Assembly (NCBI GenBank): GCA_009760855.2
Contig: WPIO01000005.1
Location: 13,010,001-13,074,000, forward strand
Source: Cristatella mucedo
Lineage: Eukaryota; Bryozoa; Phylactolaemata; Cristatellidae
Length of the DNA: 64,000 nt
Direction of reading: 5' to 3'
The translations under genes and the position numbers were made by a program. Shown here piece by piece: positions 43,681-55,049 of this stretch (position 1 is the first letter of the stretch; each line of letters begins with the position of its first letter). Under the pieces are notes generated by a model, which saw nothing but the letters and a program-made list of their open reading frames with translations, ran no database searches and was not told the origin of the DNA.

Positions 43681-44639
43681 TGCTCAAATGCTAAAGGCCA
43701 ACTCCAGAAACACAATTCACATATCACTATCTCGTGGCACCAGCCCTTTTTCTGCCTCGGCCATAGATTATCGTATAATTTGTTCCTAGCTATTACAATT
43801 CAGATGCCGAGATTCACGGATATCAGTCATAATCTGGCTGATTTAGCTCACATCGTTTCGTCACCGTGCTGTCGATGACACCGAAGATACTGCTGGAACA
43901 GGCGCGAGGCCGCTAAGTCTGGCGTCACTCATTGACAATGTCGCAGAGGAAGATTTCGCACCACGCTCGAAGAGATTCGGCAGTGAAGAGGGTCTAGCTG
44001 CAGACGCGATTTGTCCTAGACCTGAAGTCGGCAGCTCACGAGTCTCGGCCCTTCGGTATCCAGCACAACAGTTGCCATTTGCCTTCAGAGTAAATTGAAG
44101 CTCAGTAACTGACAGAAACGGGCTCCTTATGCATGAGAAGAGAAATTGTTGCGTCGGTCACACCACAGGTTTATACCTGAGGGTCTGGCGGTATTACCTT
44201 CTACTCTGGTTGAGCAACTTTAGAAGGTTCTGCACGAACCGAACTTAACCTCACAGGCCCTTCTTCTGAGCCACAAGGGCAGCACTCTCGCCACGTTTCG
44301 CGAGGGCAACGCTTTGAACGCTCATCTACGACAGCTTCGTAGCGGGAGCTCGGCCCGGCAGTAACATCTGCTACCGCTCTAGGCCGGCAAGCCGCAGTGC
44401 TCGTAGCACCCAAGGTTCGTTTCTTAGCGATTATTCACCAACTGCGCTCACCTCACGGATGAGCGGATGGACAGAGCTACTTCTTCGTAGGTAGATATGC
44501 TTTTGTTAAAAATAAGCCTCGGCATCGGTCTACGCGACTGATAATACGATAATGGATGAAAGGGGAAGGTTGGCGGCACACAAGTCTGTCTGCAGCACAT
44601 GCACCAGTAGCACTCAGGTGTGCAATGTTTGCGCAAGTA

Positions 44640-45945
44640 ATAATAATAATAATAATATTGCACTTGATAAAGCGCCCTCAGAGAACTTAATCTCTTTCTA
44701 GGCGCTTTACATTTGCTGCAAAGTGATACGCAATAGAATAGTAAGTAAAATCATGCTTGAAAAACAAACAAAATGAATAACATGGTTAGGGGTTACATGC
44801 ACTGGGTCAGCATGCAAATGTGGTTAGTGGCAGCATGAACAGTGTCAGCACGCATAAGCACATCGAGGACGAATCACAAGGACCCACTAAACGCTGTCCT
44901 AAATAGGTATGTTTTTAAGTTTCTTTTAAATGTGGTCAGGTCAGGGGATGTTCTGATGCAGGTCGGGAGGGAGTTCCAGGCTGTGGGAGCATACGAGCTA
45001 AATGCACGGTCTCCAAAGGATTTAAGGTTTGTACGAGGTATTTCTAGACTGTTGGATTCCGAAAAGCGAGTGGTACGATGCTTTGCCTGATGGGGTAGTA
45101 TCTCTGAAAGATAGGCTGGAGCCATAGAATGAAGAGACCTAAAAGTGAGCGACAAAACCTTGAAGTCAATCCGTTGCTTGACTGGTAACCAGTGCAGGTC
45201 GGCGAGAAGTGGAGTAATGTGGCAACTGCGACGCTCACGACAGACAAGCCTAGCTGCAGAGTTTTGCACCAGCTGCAATCGCCTGATCGCACATGCTGGT
45301 AGGCCAGTAAGCAGTGAGTTGCAGAAGTCGAGACGAGATGTCACGAATGCATGGACCAACTTGGACGTGGTATCCTTATCTAAACAAGCCCTAATTTTAG
45401 CAATGTTATGAAGCTGAAAATAGGCTGATTTGACTGTGGAGCTGATGTGGTCGTCTAACGAGAGGTCGCTTTGGAATATGACACCTAGATTTCGAGCTGA
45501 TGCAACTGGAGATATGCTGGCAGAGCCAATTTTGAAAGTCAGCCTTTCCAATTTCTGAATAACACTAGGTTTGCCCATAACTAGTAAGTTAGTTTTATCA
45601 TCGTTTAGTTTTAGAAAATTTGCTGCCATCCATGATCGGATGTCATCAATGCATGCAGCAAGTGAGTTGAGAGAATTTGAGGTGCTCGAAGGCTGGGAGG
45701 GATCAAAGCAAAGGTACAACTGAGTGTCATCCGCATAGAAGTGAAAGCCTAGATTGTGCTTGGCAATCACATCAGCGAGAGGGAGAGTATAAACGGTGAA
45801 AAGGACCGGACCTAGCACAGAGCTCTGAGGTACTCCATATTTTAGAGGTACTTCAGATGATCTTTGTCCATTCACGTCAACACTCTGGAGTCTCCCACTG
45901 AGATAGGACCTGAACCACTGCAGAGCAGTTCCAGTGATTTACTGT
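44640..45945 (-). mobile_element. LINE A copy 6, longest intact ORF
   Basis: Minus strand: an uninterrupted frame 45875-44874 of 333 codons spans the second half of RT (VPQSSVLGPVLFTVYTLPLA, FHFYADDTQLYLCFDPSQPS) to the natural C terminus ([18 protein letters not shown]). The 3' UTR, a stem-loop with full pairing (AAAGCGCCTAGAAAGAGATT ... CTCTGAGGGCGCTTT) and an ATT tail at 44640 follow. It is 5'-truncated near 45945, so it lacks the endonuclease and RT motif A and cannot move by itself. The intact frame suggests recent insertion. Confidence 0.88.
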
Positions 45946-45954
45946 GAAGTAACC

Positions 45955-46070
45955 GAAAGACCACTAACCATTCGATCGTGCTTCCTTTTCAGCAAAGCTA
46001 AAGTGTCTAGAAAGAGATTAAGCTCTCCGAGGACGCTGTATCAAAAGTATTATTAATATTATTATTATTA
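45955..46070 (+). mobile_element. LINE tail-only insertion
   Basis: CCACTAACCATTCGATCGTG, the stem-loop AAAGTGTCTAGAAAGAGATT and a TATTATTATTATTA tail lie head to head with copy 6, ten bases away. Confidence 0.75.
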
Positions 46071-46161
46071 AGGATATTAGTTAATGAAAAATCACTCAAA
46101 CTACAGCATTTTTGTTTTTTTTTTGTACCTTGCATTGGACAACCATGCTAGTGATGCAATC

Positions 46162-46428
46162 TTAAGTTTTAGCAATCGGCGTGCGACCGGAACGCGGTGT
46201 AAAAACTGAGTTAGCTGGACACTGCACAACCGGAAGTGATCCTTCAAACTCGCCAATTCGAGCTCCGACATCATAAACCATCAAAGACGGAGCGTTTTTC
46301 TTGTGAACCTGGGACTTGAACGAGGCCACAAACTCAATGGTGAGCTTGAAGAGCGACTTGTATAAACGGCTATCATTACGAGATCGAGGTCGGCATCGCT
46401 CTCGTGGCCATTTATCCCGATCCCCCAA
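46162..46428 (-). other. Unrecognised ORF, possible retrocopy fragment
   Basis: The minus frame contains SRLYKSLFKLTIEFVASFKS and APSLMVYDVGARIGEFEGSL, with normal protein composition and balanced codon use, ending in TAA at 46162. About 40 bp after the stop a run of A (46110-46125 as T on plus) follows GTAC. An open frame plus an A-run suggests a processed fragment, but a real terminal exon is possible. Family not known. Confidence 0.4.
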
Positions 46429-46467
46429 GCTCCTGGAGATTTGCTAACGACGGGAGGGCTCTGCCGG

Positions 46468-46470
<3 letters not shown>

Positions 46471-46525
<55 letters not shown>
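46471..46525 (+). repeat. (CT)n microsatellite upstream of the WAVE-homology-like gene
   Basis: About 27 CT repeats end 98 bp before the ATG at 46623. On minus it is (GA)n and gives poly-RE frames. GAGA/CT tracts near start sites can be promoter elements, but this is only positional. Confidence 0.85.
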
Positions 46526-46527
<2 letters not shown>

Positions 46528-46622
46528 GCGCCGCCCAACGCGGTCTGGCTCGTCTGTACGCCTGCGGCGGAGCATTGTGACGCAGCGGAAGCACTTCAGG
46601 CCCACGCCTCTCTGCGACGACC

Positions 46623-47429
46623 ATGGAACCGGGCGAAGCGGCGGCGCAGTCCATACCAGCGCTAATAAACATCTCCGCGCTCGCCGCGTCGTTGAGAGAG
46701 CTCGCCCTCGAAGGCGAGCGGAGGGCGCACTGCCTCGACGAGCTCGCTCGGCGAGCGCGCGACGAGCTGTGCGCCATCGAGGCTCTGTCGGCCCGCGTGA
46801 ATAGCGTCGCACGCCAGACGGCCAAGACTGCGCGAGCGCTGCACGGCGCCCGGCGAGCGTCGCCCGACGCTCGAATCGACCGACCGGACGCTCTCGCCGT
46901 CCGGCGCGGCGACGCAGCGCCGGACGCGACCGCCGCCGCCGCCGCCGCCGACCTCAGCCGAATTGATTCGAAATCGAAAGCGACGGGTCAGCCAAAAGCC
47001 GGACTAGCGTATTTCGTCCAGCTGCCGAAAGGTTCGGTCAACGACATTGTGAGTCGATTCGAAAGGCGAGACGGCCGATCGCGAGCCTCATCGCCGTCCA
47101 AGCGGTCGTCGTCGACGCCGCCGCTCCGCGTCGGCTCAGCTCAGCCGCACGGCGCTCGCCAGCGCCTGACGGAGGCTGTGAATCGATTCGAGAGGCAAGC
47201 GGAGGACTACGCCCTGCTCGTGGACGCCATTAAATGCAAGGCGGCGGGATCGGCGCGTCGCAGCAGGTCTCCCCGTGGGGCACGCTGTGACGATTCGCCT
47301 GCTGCTAGCTGCCAGACAGGAAACGACGGCGGTGGCGCGGCAGCGGCCGAGTCGGACGCCGTTAGATCCGAGCAGACCCGAGCCTCGCTAGGCTATCCGG
47401 TCTGCTCGCCGGCACGCTCCGAGAGCAAG
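46623..47429 (+). CDS. Exon 1 of the WAVE-homology-like gene
   Basis: This exon has 269 codons, GC-rich. ATG 46623 has context ACCATGG, a strong start. It holds the N-terminal helix, a GCC-encoded alanine run (near residues 102-110) and two related NxFER segments (VSRFERRDGR and VNRFERQAED). Confidence 0.75.
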
Positions 47430-50103
47430 GTAAGCGACCTTTAGCTCTCTCTAGCCGCCCTTTTCGTCTTGTGCTCACCCTATGCAGAGAATGGGTTCGA
47501 TGCCGGCGGGACATTTTCGCAAAGTCTGAAAAAACAAGGTCGCTGCCGAGTTTTCCTAGAAAGAGTTGAAATTCAACCTTTTCGCTGTTAGGCTTCATTT
47601 TGAAATATCGCCGAGTTCAAAAACATACGTGGTTTCTGTCCTATCTTGTCCGGGGGTTGAGACGCTCGCTCTTAACAACCAGGGCCGTAGGCTCGAGCCC
47701 TGCGGCACATATGACGCGCCCGGAGATGGAGATTAAGTTCTCTTAGTGTTCTAGAGAAATGAAGTATTTATTTTTATTTTTTTTCAACGTTTGGATATCT
47801 GTCGGAACTTTCTTGAATAATGAACTTGTGGCGCGGTACAAAACGAAAACGAAACGAAACGAGTGCTTGGTTGGGGCAGCCGCTGCGGTTGCTGCGGAAT
47901 ACGTCGGCCAGCAGCCTTTTCAGAGACGCTGAGAGCGCTTCGAAATTAGCGGCACGCCGGCCGGCAGCGGCATAAGGAAGGGGATGAACGGTCGGTCGGC
48001 TGCCGCCGCGCCGGAAGTGAGATCTGCGAGATCGGAGCCCATCGACCGACTGACCTCCAGCTTCCGCTCGTGGATATGCAGGCGACAGGCGGCGGAGCCT
48101 GTGTGCTTGTGCGGGAGGGGGCCCCACGAATAACTGCAATTATCATTATTATTACAGCCGCTATTTTGACAAAATACTTCGCGAAGCTGCGGTCATTTTA
48201 CTTCTAGTTATAGATTGCAATGTGCCAGGTTTACCCACCAAATTTCATGCGATCGCGCTCGTGCGTTCCCTCGCCACGGCCTCCGCGGATGGCCGAACCC
48301 CAATGGCAGCTCGAAACATTAGAACTGCAATAAAGCTACCATTTCCGCAGCCGGCATAGCTCAGTCGGCGGCGACTCCGCAAAGCGAGCCGCCGAAGCGC
48401 AGGTCGGTCCGAAATCGCAATTCGCTATGCGCCACCGGTACCGGGCTCGGCCGAGCGGTGGCGCGGCCCGCCACCGCCGCAGGCTTTTCGTTCCCCAGCG
48501 CCAGCCACTGGAGCTCGAGCGGCTAACGCCGCCGCCGTAGCGTCTGCCGACGGGTGCCTTCCGTTTGCAGCGGAGCCCCGAGTGCACCGTCTCGGCAGCG
48601 TACTTCGTGCTCGGGAAGGCGCCCAGCGAGCCCAAGGTCAGGCAGCTCAAGTACTTGGACAAGCGTGGCCTTCTCGAGCTCCATCCGGAGAAGGCCGCGC
48701 GCAGCGGCGCCGCCAGCCGGTCGCCTTCACCATTGCTGCGCGGCAGCGGCGTCGAAGTCTTGGAGGTGAGCTGGCCGCCGCCGCAGCAGCGTGGCCGCCG
48801 ACGAATTGAACAGTCGCACGCCGTCGCGAGCGACGCTCACAGCGAGAGCGATCGGGACTGGGTCGCCTCGGCCGGCAGGCGGGCGGGCGGGCGTCGGCTC
48901 CGACTCGGAGCGGAGTGCCGTCGCGCTATCCTCCGACCCAGGCGTGTAAGCGTTCCCCGCGCCTCGTGGTGTCCGACTAGCGACGAGCAGCCAGCCCAGG
49001 CTGAGTTCAAGGCAATTATATCAAAATCATTATTATTAGTAATAATTTAATTCAATTAGCATTATCATCATTATCGTTATCATTATTAAGCACCAGTCTC
49101 GCTTCCGCCCGTAGACGCGTGCTTGCTTGGCGCTGGGCGAGGATGTATTAATCGACTCCTCATCCTCAGAATGAGCATTAGAGGTAGATTCACGCTGAAC
49201 GCCGGCAATATGTGCTCAGTGCCCATCTTTACATTTTTGAATGCACACTTTATGTGCTCTGAGAAACTGGGCGTGGCGTCCTCAAGTGTATCCAGATGCG
49301 CTTAATATTAGAAGGAAAACTCCGTTGTCTGCCCAGTGCAGCTTCTAATGGAGGCAAGATCAGGCACGTCAGGTCTTTGGGCAAGCGTCTTTCTTAACCT
49401 CTGCAAGAAAGTTGTTGTGCGACGGTGTCTCCGGCGGCGGCTGTTCTAGTGAAAGTCTCACGGAAACACAGCGGGCGCTCGTGCGCGGCAAACGAGACTC
49501 TATTACTCCCAACGGGCACACACGGAACCCCAATCAATCGCAGCAAACGACACGAAATATAATCTGCATTAGTGGCCCGACGCTGCGCTGCTTCAATGGC
49601 TTAACTATTGACCAAACGTGAGGCATGTGCATTAGTGTCAAGCGCTTTGCTAACTACAACAGCAGAAGCCGCAGGCGCACACAACAGTTAACCTCCAGCT
49701 CTTCGGATACGCCCTGCTGCGTAGTGTCCCGGATAACAGGCTGTTCTGCTGGGCCCGGCCAGTTTGCGACACCCCCGACATTCCTATGGAAGGAGTGCAC
49801 GTGATGAGTGCACGCGATTTTGTCCTTCACCTTCACGTCCTTGGTGCACCGAAAACGCTTGCGGTCTTCAACTTGCAGAGCTTACAAAAGGGTAGCGAGC
49901 AGTTGTAGAGTCGGGTCTCATCGATATCGTAGATCCCTGCAGCTCGGAAACCCTGCACTTCTAAAGCCTCTTTGGTGGCCTCAGCTAGCCCCTCCGCCAG
50001 CATGAGCTTGTCACGTGTTTTGAGTTGTCATACCTTAATGACTTTCTGGGTTAAAGTCAGCTTGTACTGCCTACAGATACAAAATGGATTACACGCGCGC
50101 GCG

Positions 50104-50156
<53 letters not shown>

Positions 50157-51347
50157 ATATACATATATATATATATATACAATCAATTTAATAAATCTAT
50201 AATCAATAAAATACGGGCAGATATATATGCACGTATTTTATTGACTATTGCGTCCTCAAGTTTTTGGAACCGCCCTACCTTCGATGACTGGACGGTAGCT
50301 GATGCACCGAGGTTGACATAGTTCTGCTTACAGAGACCACAGTCGGCTCCTTCAGTAAGATGCCCTTGCTATGGTACCGCCGGTGAATCTGGGAGATAGA
50401 TGGGGGGGGGGGCAAGGTGCACGAGCACGCTTCAGCATGCTCAGCTTCTGGGCATGAGCCTGGCAGGCTATGCTGAGTACTTCTCCCCATCAAAGCCTGC
50501 CTCATCGTCGTTGGTGCTGCTGTCCTTGACCTCCTACCCGGGCTCGTAGGTCTGGCTGGCCACAGCTGTCCTGCCTGGATGTGGAGACTTTTCAGCTGGA
50601 TTCTAAGAGATGCCGTTAAATGCTTGATGTCGGCTGATAGTGAAAATAGATGAGCCACAAGCAGGCGATGAAACATATAGCCGGCGGGGCTGCGTTCGCA
50701 AATCTTCGGCTGTCGGGTTTTCTTTCTGTCGCCTTTGCATCTGCCCAAGCCGCTTCTAAGCTGCGAGCGAAGTCATTCACATTTTCTTTAACCTGGGCTA
50801 AAAACAAACTTTTCATGCCAAAACTTGTGGCGTTCAATACGAGCGGTAGCTTGTACGGCTGCTTCGCTTCGCGGCTGCGCGGTCATCTGTCAGCATTCGC
50901 CATCGCACCTGCTGCCCCCCCTTTTTGCAGACAGCTACGAGCGACGCCATTTACGGCGTGCCCACGAAGACATCCAAGACCACAGTGATCAAGGTGACGA
51001 TCGACGCCGTTGAGGAGTCGTCGTCAAAAGCAGTCTTTCCGACGACCGCCGCCGTAAGGGCAGAGGAGGCCACCGCCGACCCGAGGCCAGAGCCCACCGC
51101 CGCCGACCCGAGGCCAGAGCCCACCGCCGCCGACGTGAGGGCAGAGCCCACCGCCGCCGAGGTGAGGGCAGAGCCCACCGCCGCCGAGGTGAGGGCAGAG
51201 CCCACCACCGCCAATCCGAGGGCAGAGCCTGCCACCGCCGACGTGAGAGCAGAGCAGGCCACCGCCGACGTGAGGGCAGAGCTCGCGACCACCGCCACAG
51301 CGGAGCATTTTGCCAACGGTCAGGCCTTGGGATGCTGCGCCTCATAG
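46623..51347 (+). CDS. Three-exon gene, WAVE-homology-like N terminus and 9-aa repeats
   Basis: Exons 46623-47429, 48571-48765 and 50931-51347 are all in phase 0 with GT-AG introns (donors GTAAGC and GTGAGC; acceptors CCGTTTGCAG and CTTTTTGCAG); 472 codons plus TAG. Residues about 13-70 form a leucine-heptad helix (LRELALEGERRAHCLDELAR, then IEALSARVNSVARQTAKTAR) whose spacing resembles the WAVE homology domain of WASF and NHS proteins (RQLGSLSK...SLAERVDRLQ). This link is by eye only. An alanine run, LPKGSVNDIVSRFERR and a repeat of the VNRFERQ type follow; exon 2 has VRQLKYLDKRGLLELHP; exon 3 has SDAIYGVPTKTSKTTVIKVT and nine copies of a VRAEPTAAE-like unit. The middle and end are probably disordered. 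If the domain call holds, actin regulation is the likely field. Confidence 0.7.
47648..47768 (+). mobile_element. SINE family 2 in intron 1 of the WAVE-homology-like gene
   Basis: GGCCGTAGGCTCGAGCCCTG, then ACGCGCCCGGAGATGGAGAT ... TTCTCTTAGTGTTCTAG and an AAATGAAGTATTTATT tail. The stem is partly decayed. Confidence 0.7.
48571..48765 (+). CDS. Exon 2 of the WAVE-homology-like gene
   Basis: This exon has 65 codons. It encodes SPECTVSAAYFVLGKAPSEP followed by a Lys/Leu-rich helix and a Ser/Arg tail. Donor GAG-GTGAGC. Confidence 0.72.
48766..50930. other. Intron 2 of the WAVE-homology-like gene
   Basis: No exon is seen. A TTATTATTA-rich stretch near 49025-49085 and the microsatellites at 50.1 kb are present. 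A G-run (9 G) lies at 50403-50411. Confidence 0.55.
50094..50182 (+). repeat. Compound (CG)(CA)n(TA)n microsatellite
   Basis: GCGCGCGCAC is followed by about 22 CA repeats and a (TA) stretch, a classic Z-DNA-forming and unstable tract. It lies in intron 2. Confidence 0.9.
50931..51347 (+). CDS. Exon 3 of the WAVE-homology-like gene, with repeats
   Basis: This exon has 138 codons and a TAG stop. The first 40 residues are unique; then come nine 9-residue repeats and a short unique end (AEHFANGQALGCCAS). Confidence 0.72.
   Translation, partial: TATSDAIYGVPTKTSKTTVIKVTIDAVEESSSKAVFPTTAAVRAEEATADPRPEPTAADPRPEPTAADVRAEPTAAEVRAEPTAAEVRAEPTTANPRAEPATADVRAEQATADVRAELATTATAEHFANGQALGCCAS
51054..51296 (+). 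repeat. Nine tandem 27-bp units in coding exon 3
   Basis: Units begin at 51054 and recur every 27 bp. The consensus starts GTGAGGGCAGAGCCCACCGC and ends CGCCGAG or CGCCGAC. Some units have CCGAGGCCAGAG at the front. All keep the frame. Several unit joints read GAG-GTGAGG, identical to a splice donor core. Confidence 0.9.
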
Positions 51348-54090
51348 CGGACACGCCCGCCGTCGGCACTCTCGTCTCATCCTCCCGCTTAGCCAGTCTT
51401 ATCCGCCTGCCTGGGTGTCGCGACGACCGAGGCGTGGCCGCCGGGCGGCGCGATGAGCGACTAGCGCAAGCGTCCGCAGCTCGCCCACGCCTCGTCTCCC
51501 GCCGCCGCTCACGCAGCAGCGCTCGCTTGCAACCGGATACGACGAGGTCGCGCACGCGCCAGCTGCTTTTGCTCTATAAAGAACAGAGGCCGGAGTCGTC
51601 GTTTCTCGCCAGCCTGCGGGGCTCGGCGGGCTCGGCGGTGCGGCCTTGAGTAAGCGGAGCCGGCAGCCGCAGCAGCTCGGTACGAAGGGTCACTGCTGAT
51701 CCCCGGGGTTTCGGATTGCAACACTCGCACGTTCTCTCTTTTTTTTCGCGCTCGGTCGGAGCATTTTCGGCGGCCGCTTTCGCACGTCGCGATCGTGCGC
51801 AGGGCGCTGGACGATCGAGGGCGGGGCGGGGGAGGGGGCGGAGGCTCCGCTCAGTTATGGATTCGAAGTTCTCTCCCGTGGCTGGAGGCATTGTGCGGCA
51901 TTTCGATTAGCGCGACGATGCCGGCGTTCGATCTGACGCCGACTGACCGACGTCGGACACCAGCGTCATTCTGCGGTCTAACCGAGCGAGTTCCCTGCCG
52001 GCGCTCGGCATCCGATGCAAATAACGACCTCGCGTAGCTAGGTCGCGTGGCTAGCAGCGGCTGGCCTCGAGCTTCGACCGCCGCGCCGCCAGACTGCCGC
52101 TCGTGCGGCCTCGATTTTGAGCACGCTCTAGCTCCGTTTGGCGGCCGCGAACGATTGAATACTGCTTGGAAAAGTATGCAGCGTACGAAAGTGTAGGACA
52201 TGGCGTGGCGTGGTCTAATTTGACGGCGAGCAGGCTCGCAGTATGGACGCGGTTCGCGACCGTTCGGAAAACGATGCGAACATTACATAACCAAAATGCA
52301 AAGCGGAGAATGTATATTCCGAAGGCCAAAAATATTAGCAAGCGAGAGTGCCTCTAGGGCAGCATCCGTCCACGCACGAAGGCGCGCTGCAGTCCAATCG
52401 CTAAAGTTTTGCTGCCCCATGTCCAGTTTCGTCGGATGGCAGCACTTGACGAAACGCGTTGCCACTTTCGACTTCGCTGGCTCGACTGCCCTCGTCGCGA
52501 GTCTCGTGGCTCACGACGAGTAAGACTCCGCCGCGAAACGTCTCTATATAGGACTAATGAAAACGAGCTTGACTCCGCGATGCGTAGCTGTAAGGTATGC
52601 GAGCTAACTAAGGCTCAAGCGCTCACGGAGAGCACTGAATGCTTCGAGGAAACGCACTCAAATGCTAATGCACAGACGAGCATTGCCTCCTAGTGAGCCA
52701 GACTTTGGGCCTAGCCCCCCTAACGTAACGCCGTCTCACGCTAAACTGAGATTTCTAACGTTTCTCTAGAAAAATGGGAAACAAAAGCTCAGACGCAAAA
52801 AAAGAGATCAAATCGACATCTGCGTATTTCTAAATGAACCCGCGTCTTTTATTCTCTTTTACGTAAATCATTTTCTCTCATCAAAACCAAGGGCTCGTCG
52901 CCTCGCTATTGCAGACGGCGAGCGCGAAAATCTTGGAGAAATAAGCCTGGATACATTAGTGGGTAAAGCAAGACTGTTGCTCTACGAATTAAAAAGCTGC
53001 GCCGCTAGAGATCGTGGAAGACCAAATGAGGTTAGTTAGTGGAGAGGAATGCAACGCGATCAGAGGTGGCGCGCCGCGATGAGTTCGTACAGCAGTCCCG
53101 TCGAGAGGAATAGCACTTCTACTACTACAATTGTCGAGTCACTATGGAATTAGGAGCGTAAAATTGCCACGAAATACGGAGCTGCGATACATTTTCTCAG
53201 AGGAACGCGAACTTAAGCGCGTCGAACAATTTGCCATGTCAGCTGGTTTTTTGGCACTGCATATCCCGAGCGCCGAATTTTAATGAATAAGCAGTGCGAA
53301 ACTTTTAAATGCGACCGCGAAGCGCGACGTTGGACTGCAAGTCGACGACGGCAGGCATGACAGCACCATAAAGCTAGCGCTGCTGCGGAGAGCCGAGTGA
53401 CCTTTGCAAAAACGGCCTCCACTCGTGGATTAGGCTAGCTAGGCAACGACGCTGCCTCACTCAGGAGCCGGGCGGAAATGAGGTAGCTGTCGGCCATTCA
53501 GAGGAAGTTCGCCGTGCAATGCAAGCCCCACCAGCTGCCGAAGTCGGTCGCAGCCGATGTGTGTGGCAGAGAGTTCGCTTCTAGCGCCGGACATGCTCTA
53601 GATATCCCGTGCCGAAGAACACGAGGGCGGACGAGAAGTTGGTTCGCTCTGTACGGCCAAAGATTGACCTCGTTCAGCCTCGGCTGAGGAGCAGCAGCAA
53701 GCAGCCGTAGCCGAGTTGCAGGTGCACGCGTCTCAAGCCTGGCGGTAGCCGGCGGCAAACGCCTTAGTGGCAGGAGCTGGATATGGGGCTGGAGCGCCCT
53801 ACGTGCGCGGTGCGTGCGAGTCGCCGCACAGTCAGTACAGTAGCCGCCCAGATAGTTGTCGAGCTCTGCACCGTAGCTTGCTCGAAGCAGGGATGTAAGC
53901 GGCTGGTGAGCGGCCTCAGCAGTAAGCTGTCGGTCGCGCATTAAATATGCACTCGACCTCAAACGTATCGGTGCCTCCTGGTTTTTACAATGATAAATAG
54001 GCATTCGACAATAGAACGTTAAAGCGAAGGGCAAAGAACGAATTCGCCCAATTAGCATAATGTCTTTCGCGATGGTGTTTTCGCAACGCA
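51348..54090. other. No supported gene; GC-rich 51.4-52.6 kb
   Basis: Downstream of the TAG at 51347 lies a CpG-rich region with open frames in most phases, no recognisable motif and a possible TATA-like CTATAAAG at 51576. A minus frame 54136-53498 of 212 codons begins in a CA repeat and has no known motif. A plus frame near 52562-52693 (CKVCELTKAQALTESTECFE) has protein-like composition but no support. Confidence 0.3.
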
Positions 54091-54094
54091 GTGT

Positions 54095-54205
54095 GTGTAT
54101 GTGCGTGTGTGTGTGTGCGCGCGTGTGTGTGTGCATGTGCGTGTGCGTGTGCGTGTGTGTGCGCGCGCGCGTGTGTGTGCGTGTGTAGGTGTGTGTGCGT
54201 GAGTG
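54095..54205 (+). repeat. (GT)n/(GC)n microsatellite
   Basis: Over 100 bp of alternating purine-pyrimidine sequence, mainly GTGTGT with GCGC interruptions. Confidence 0.9.
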
Positions 54206-54417
54206 TGTGACAGAAAAGAAGCGCTAGAACGCGTATTCGACCCTTAAAAGTCGCTGGAAAAGGAGGATTTCCCCGTTTTACAGCACCTTTAAAATTACAA
54301 CGACGGCATTGTTCGTTTTTGAAGGTACTTAGACACGTTCAGTAGTATGAGGACAGCTGCGAACCGGCGGCTATGCACATTTCCCACATTTCCTAGTTGC
54401 CTTCCTTTACGCGGGAA

Positions 54418-54807
54418 TCAATTCTTGGGCTTTGCACCAAACGGGACCAACGTTGCAATCGCTATGCAACTGCGAAGTGGTGGGACTTTGGTGAGGTACA
54501 AGCCGAAGAAGATGGCTACGATCGGTATAAAGCCAAGCGCAAAGAGACGGATCCACCCACACGTCACCACAGCCACAAGGGCATGCCGAGGATACAGTAG
54601 AAGCTGAGAGCAGCAGATAGCTGTGCGTGCATCTTGGCTGTGCCGCATGCGAATGCGAAGACGAGTTCGCTCCATCGTAATTAGAGCGAAGAGCGATTTG
54701 CTAGTGGTGCGTCCGGAGCGTGTTCGAGGGGCGACGGTGAATGGGGGTGCAGCGACGAAGCAGATGAAGCCCCCACATGACAGCTGCATGATGAAGTGTA
54801 TTTCCAC
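54418..54807 (-). other. Hydrophobic ORF, possible receptor pseudogene fragment
   Basis: The minus frame of 129 codons has two long hydrophobic stretches (HALVAVVTCGW, then LFALGFIPIVAIFFGLYL) and a segment SKSLFALITMERTRLRIRMR, which faintly recalls the end of TM3 in class A GPCRs (LxxLITMERYxAI). The arrangement could be a decayed seven-helix receptor, or chance. Confidence 0.25.
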
Positions 54808-55049
54808 AGACGCCGGACCAGCGCTCAGCGGTCAGGTGTGGTTGCTGTACGACTTGAGATGGCCGAGCCTTAATATGGATAGCTGTGCAGCTTATACGGC
54901 TTCGTTTGTTCGTACAGCCATGTCAGATATACTATTGGGCACAGTGCGCATAGCAAGCTATTTAACATTGTCGCCAGCGCGTGTTCAAATTTGAATTAAA
55001 TAAACACATTTTTAGTCACCTTTTCCATTTAGAATTTCTTCCTATTCCC

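Noticed and set aside
46281-46825. Minus ORFs with RERERE runs
   Set aside because: They are produced by the (CT)n microsatellite and by the reverse of exon 1.
51054-51296. CRISPR-like regular repeat array
   Set aside because: Units are contiguous without spacers, in frame and coding, in an animal genome.
50951-51555. Minus-strand ORFs of 94-188 codons over the 27-bp repeats
   Set aside because: They repeat LCPHVGGGG or SALTSAAVG-like units only because the 27-bp repeat is a multiple of three, so all frames stay open. The plus frame has a good acceptor and unique sequence before the repeats.
53498-54136. 212-codon minus ORF
   Set aside because: It starts inside a CA microsatellite (THTRAHTHTH), has no motif and no supporting splice sites.
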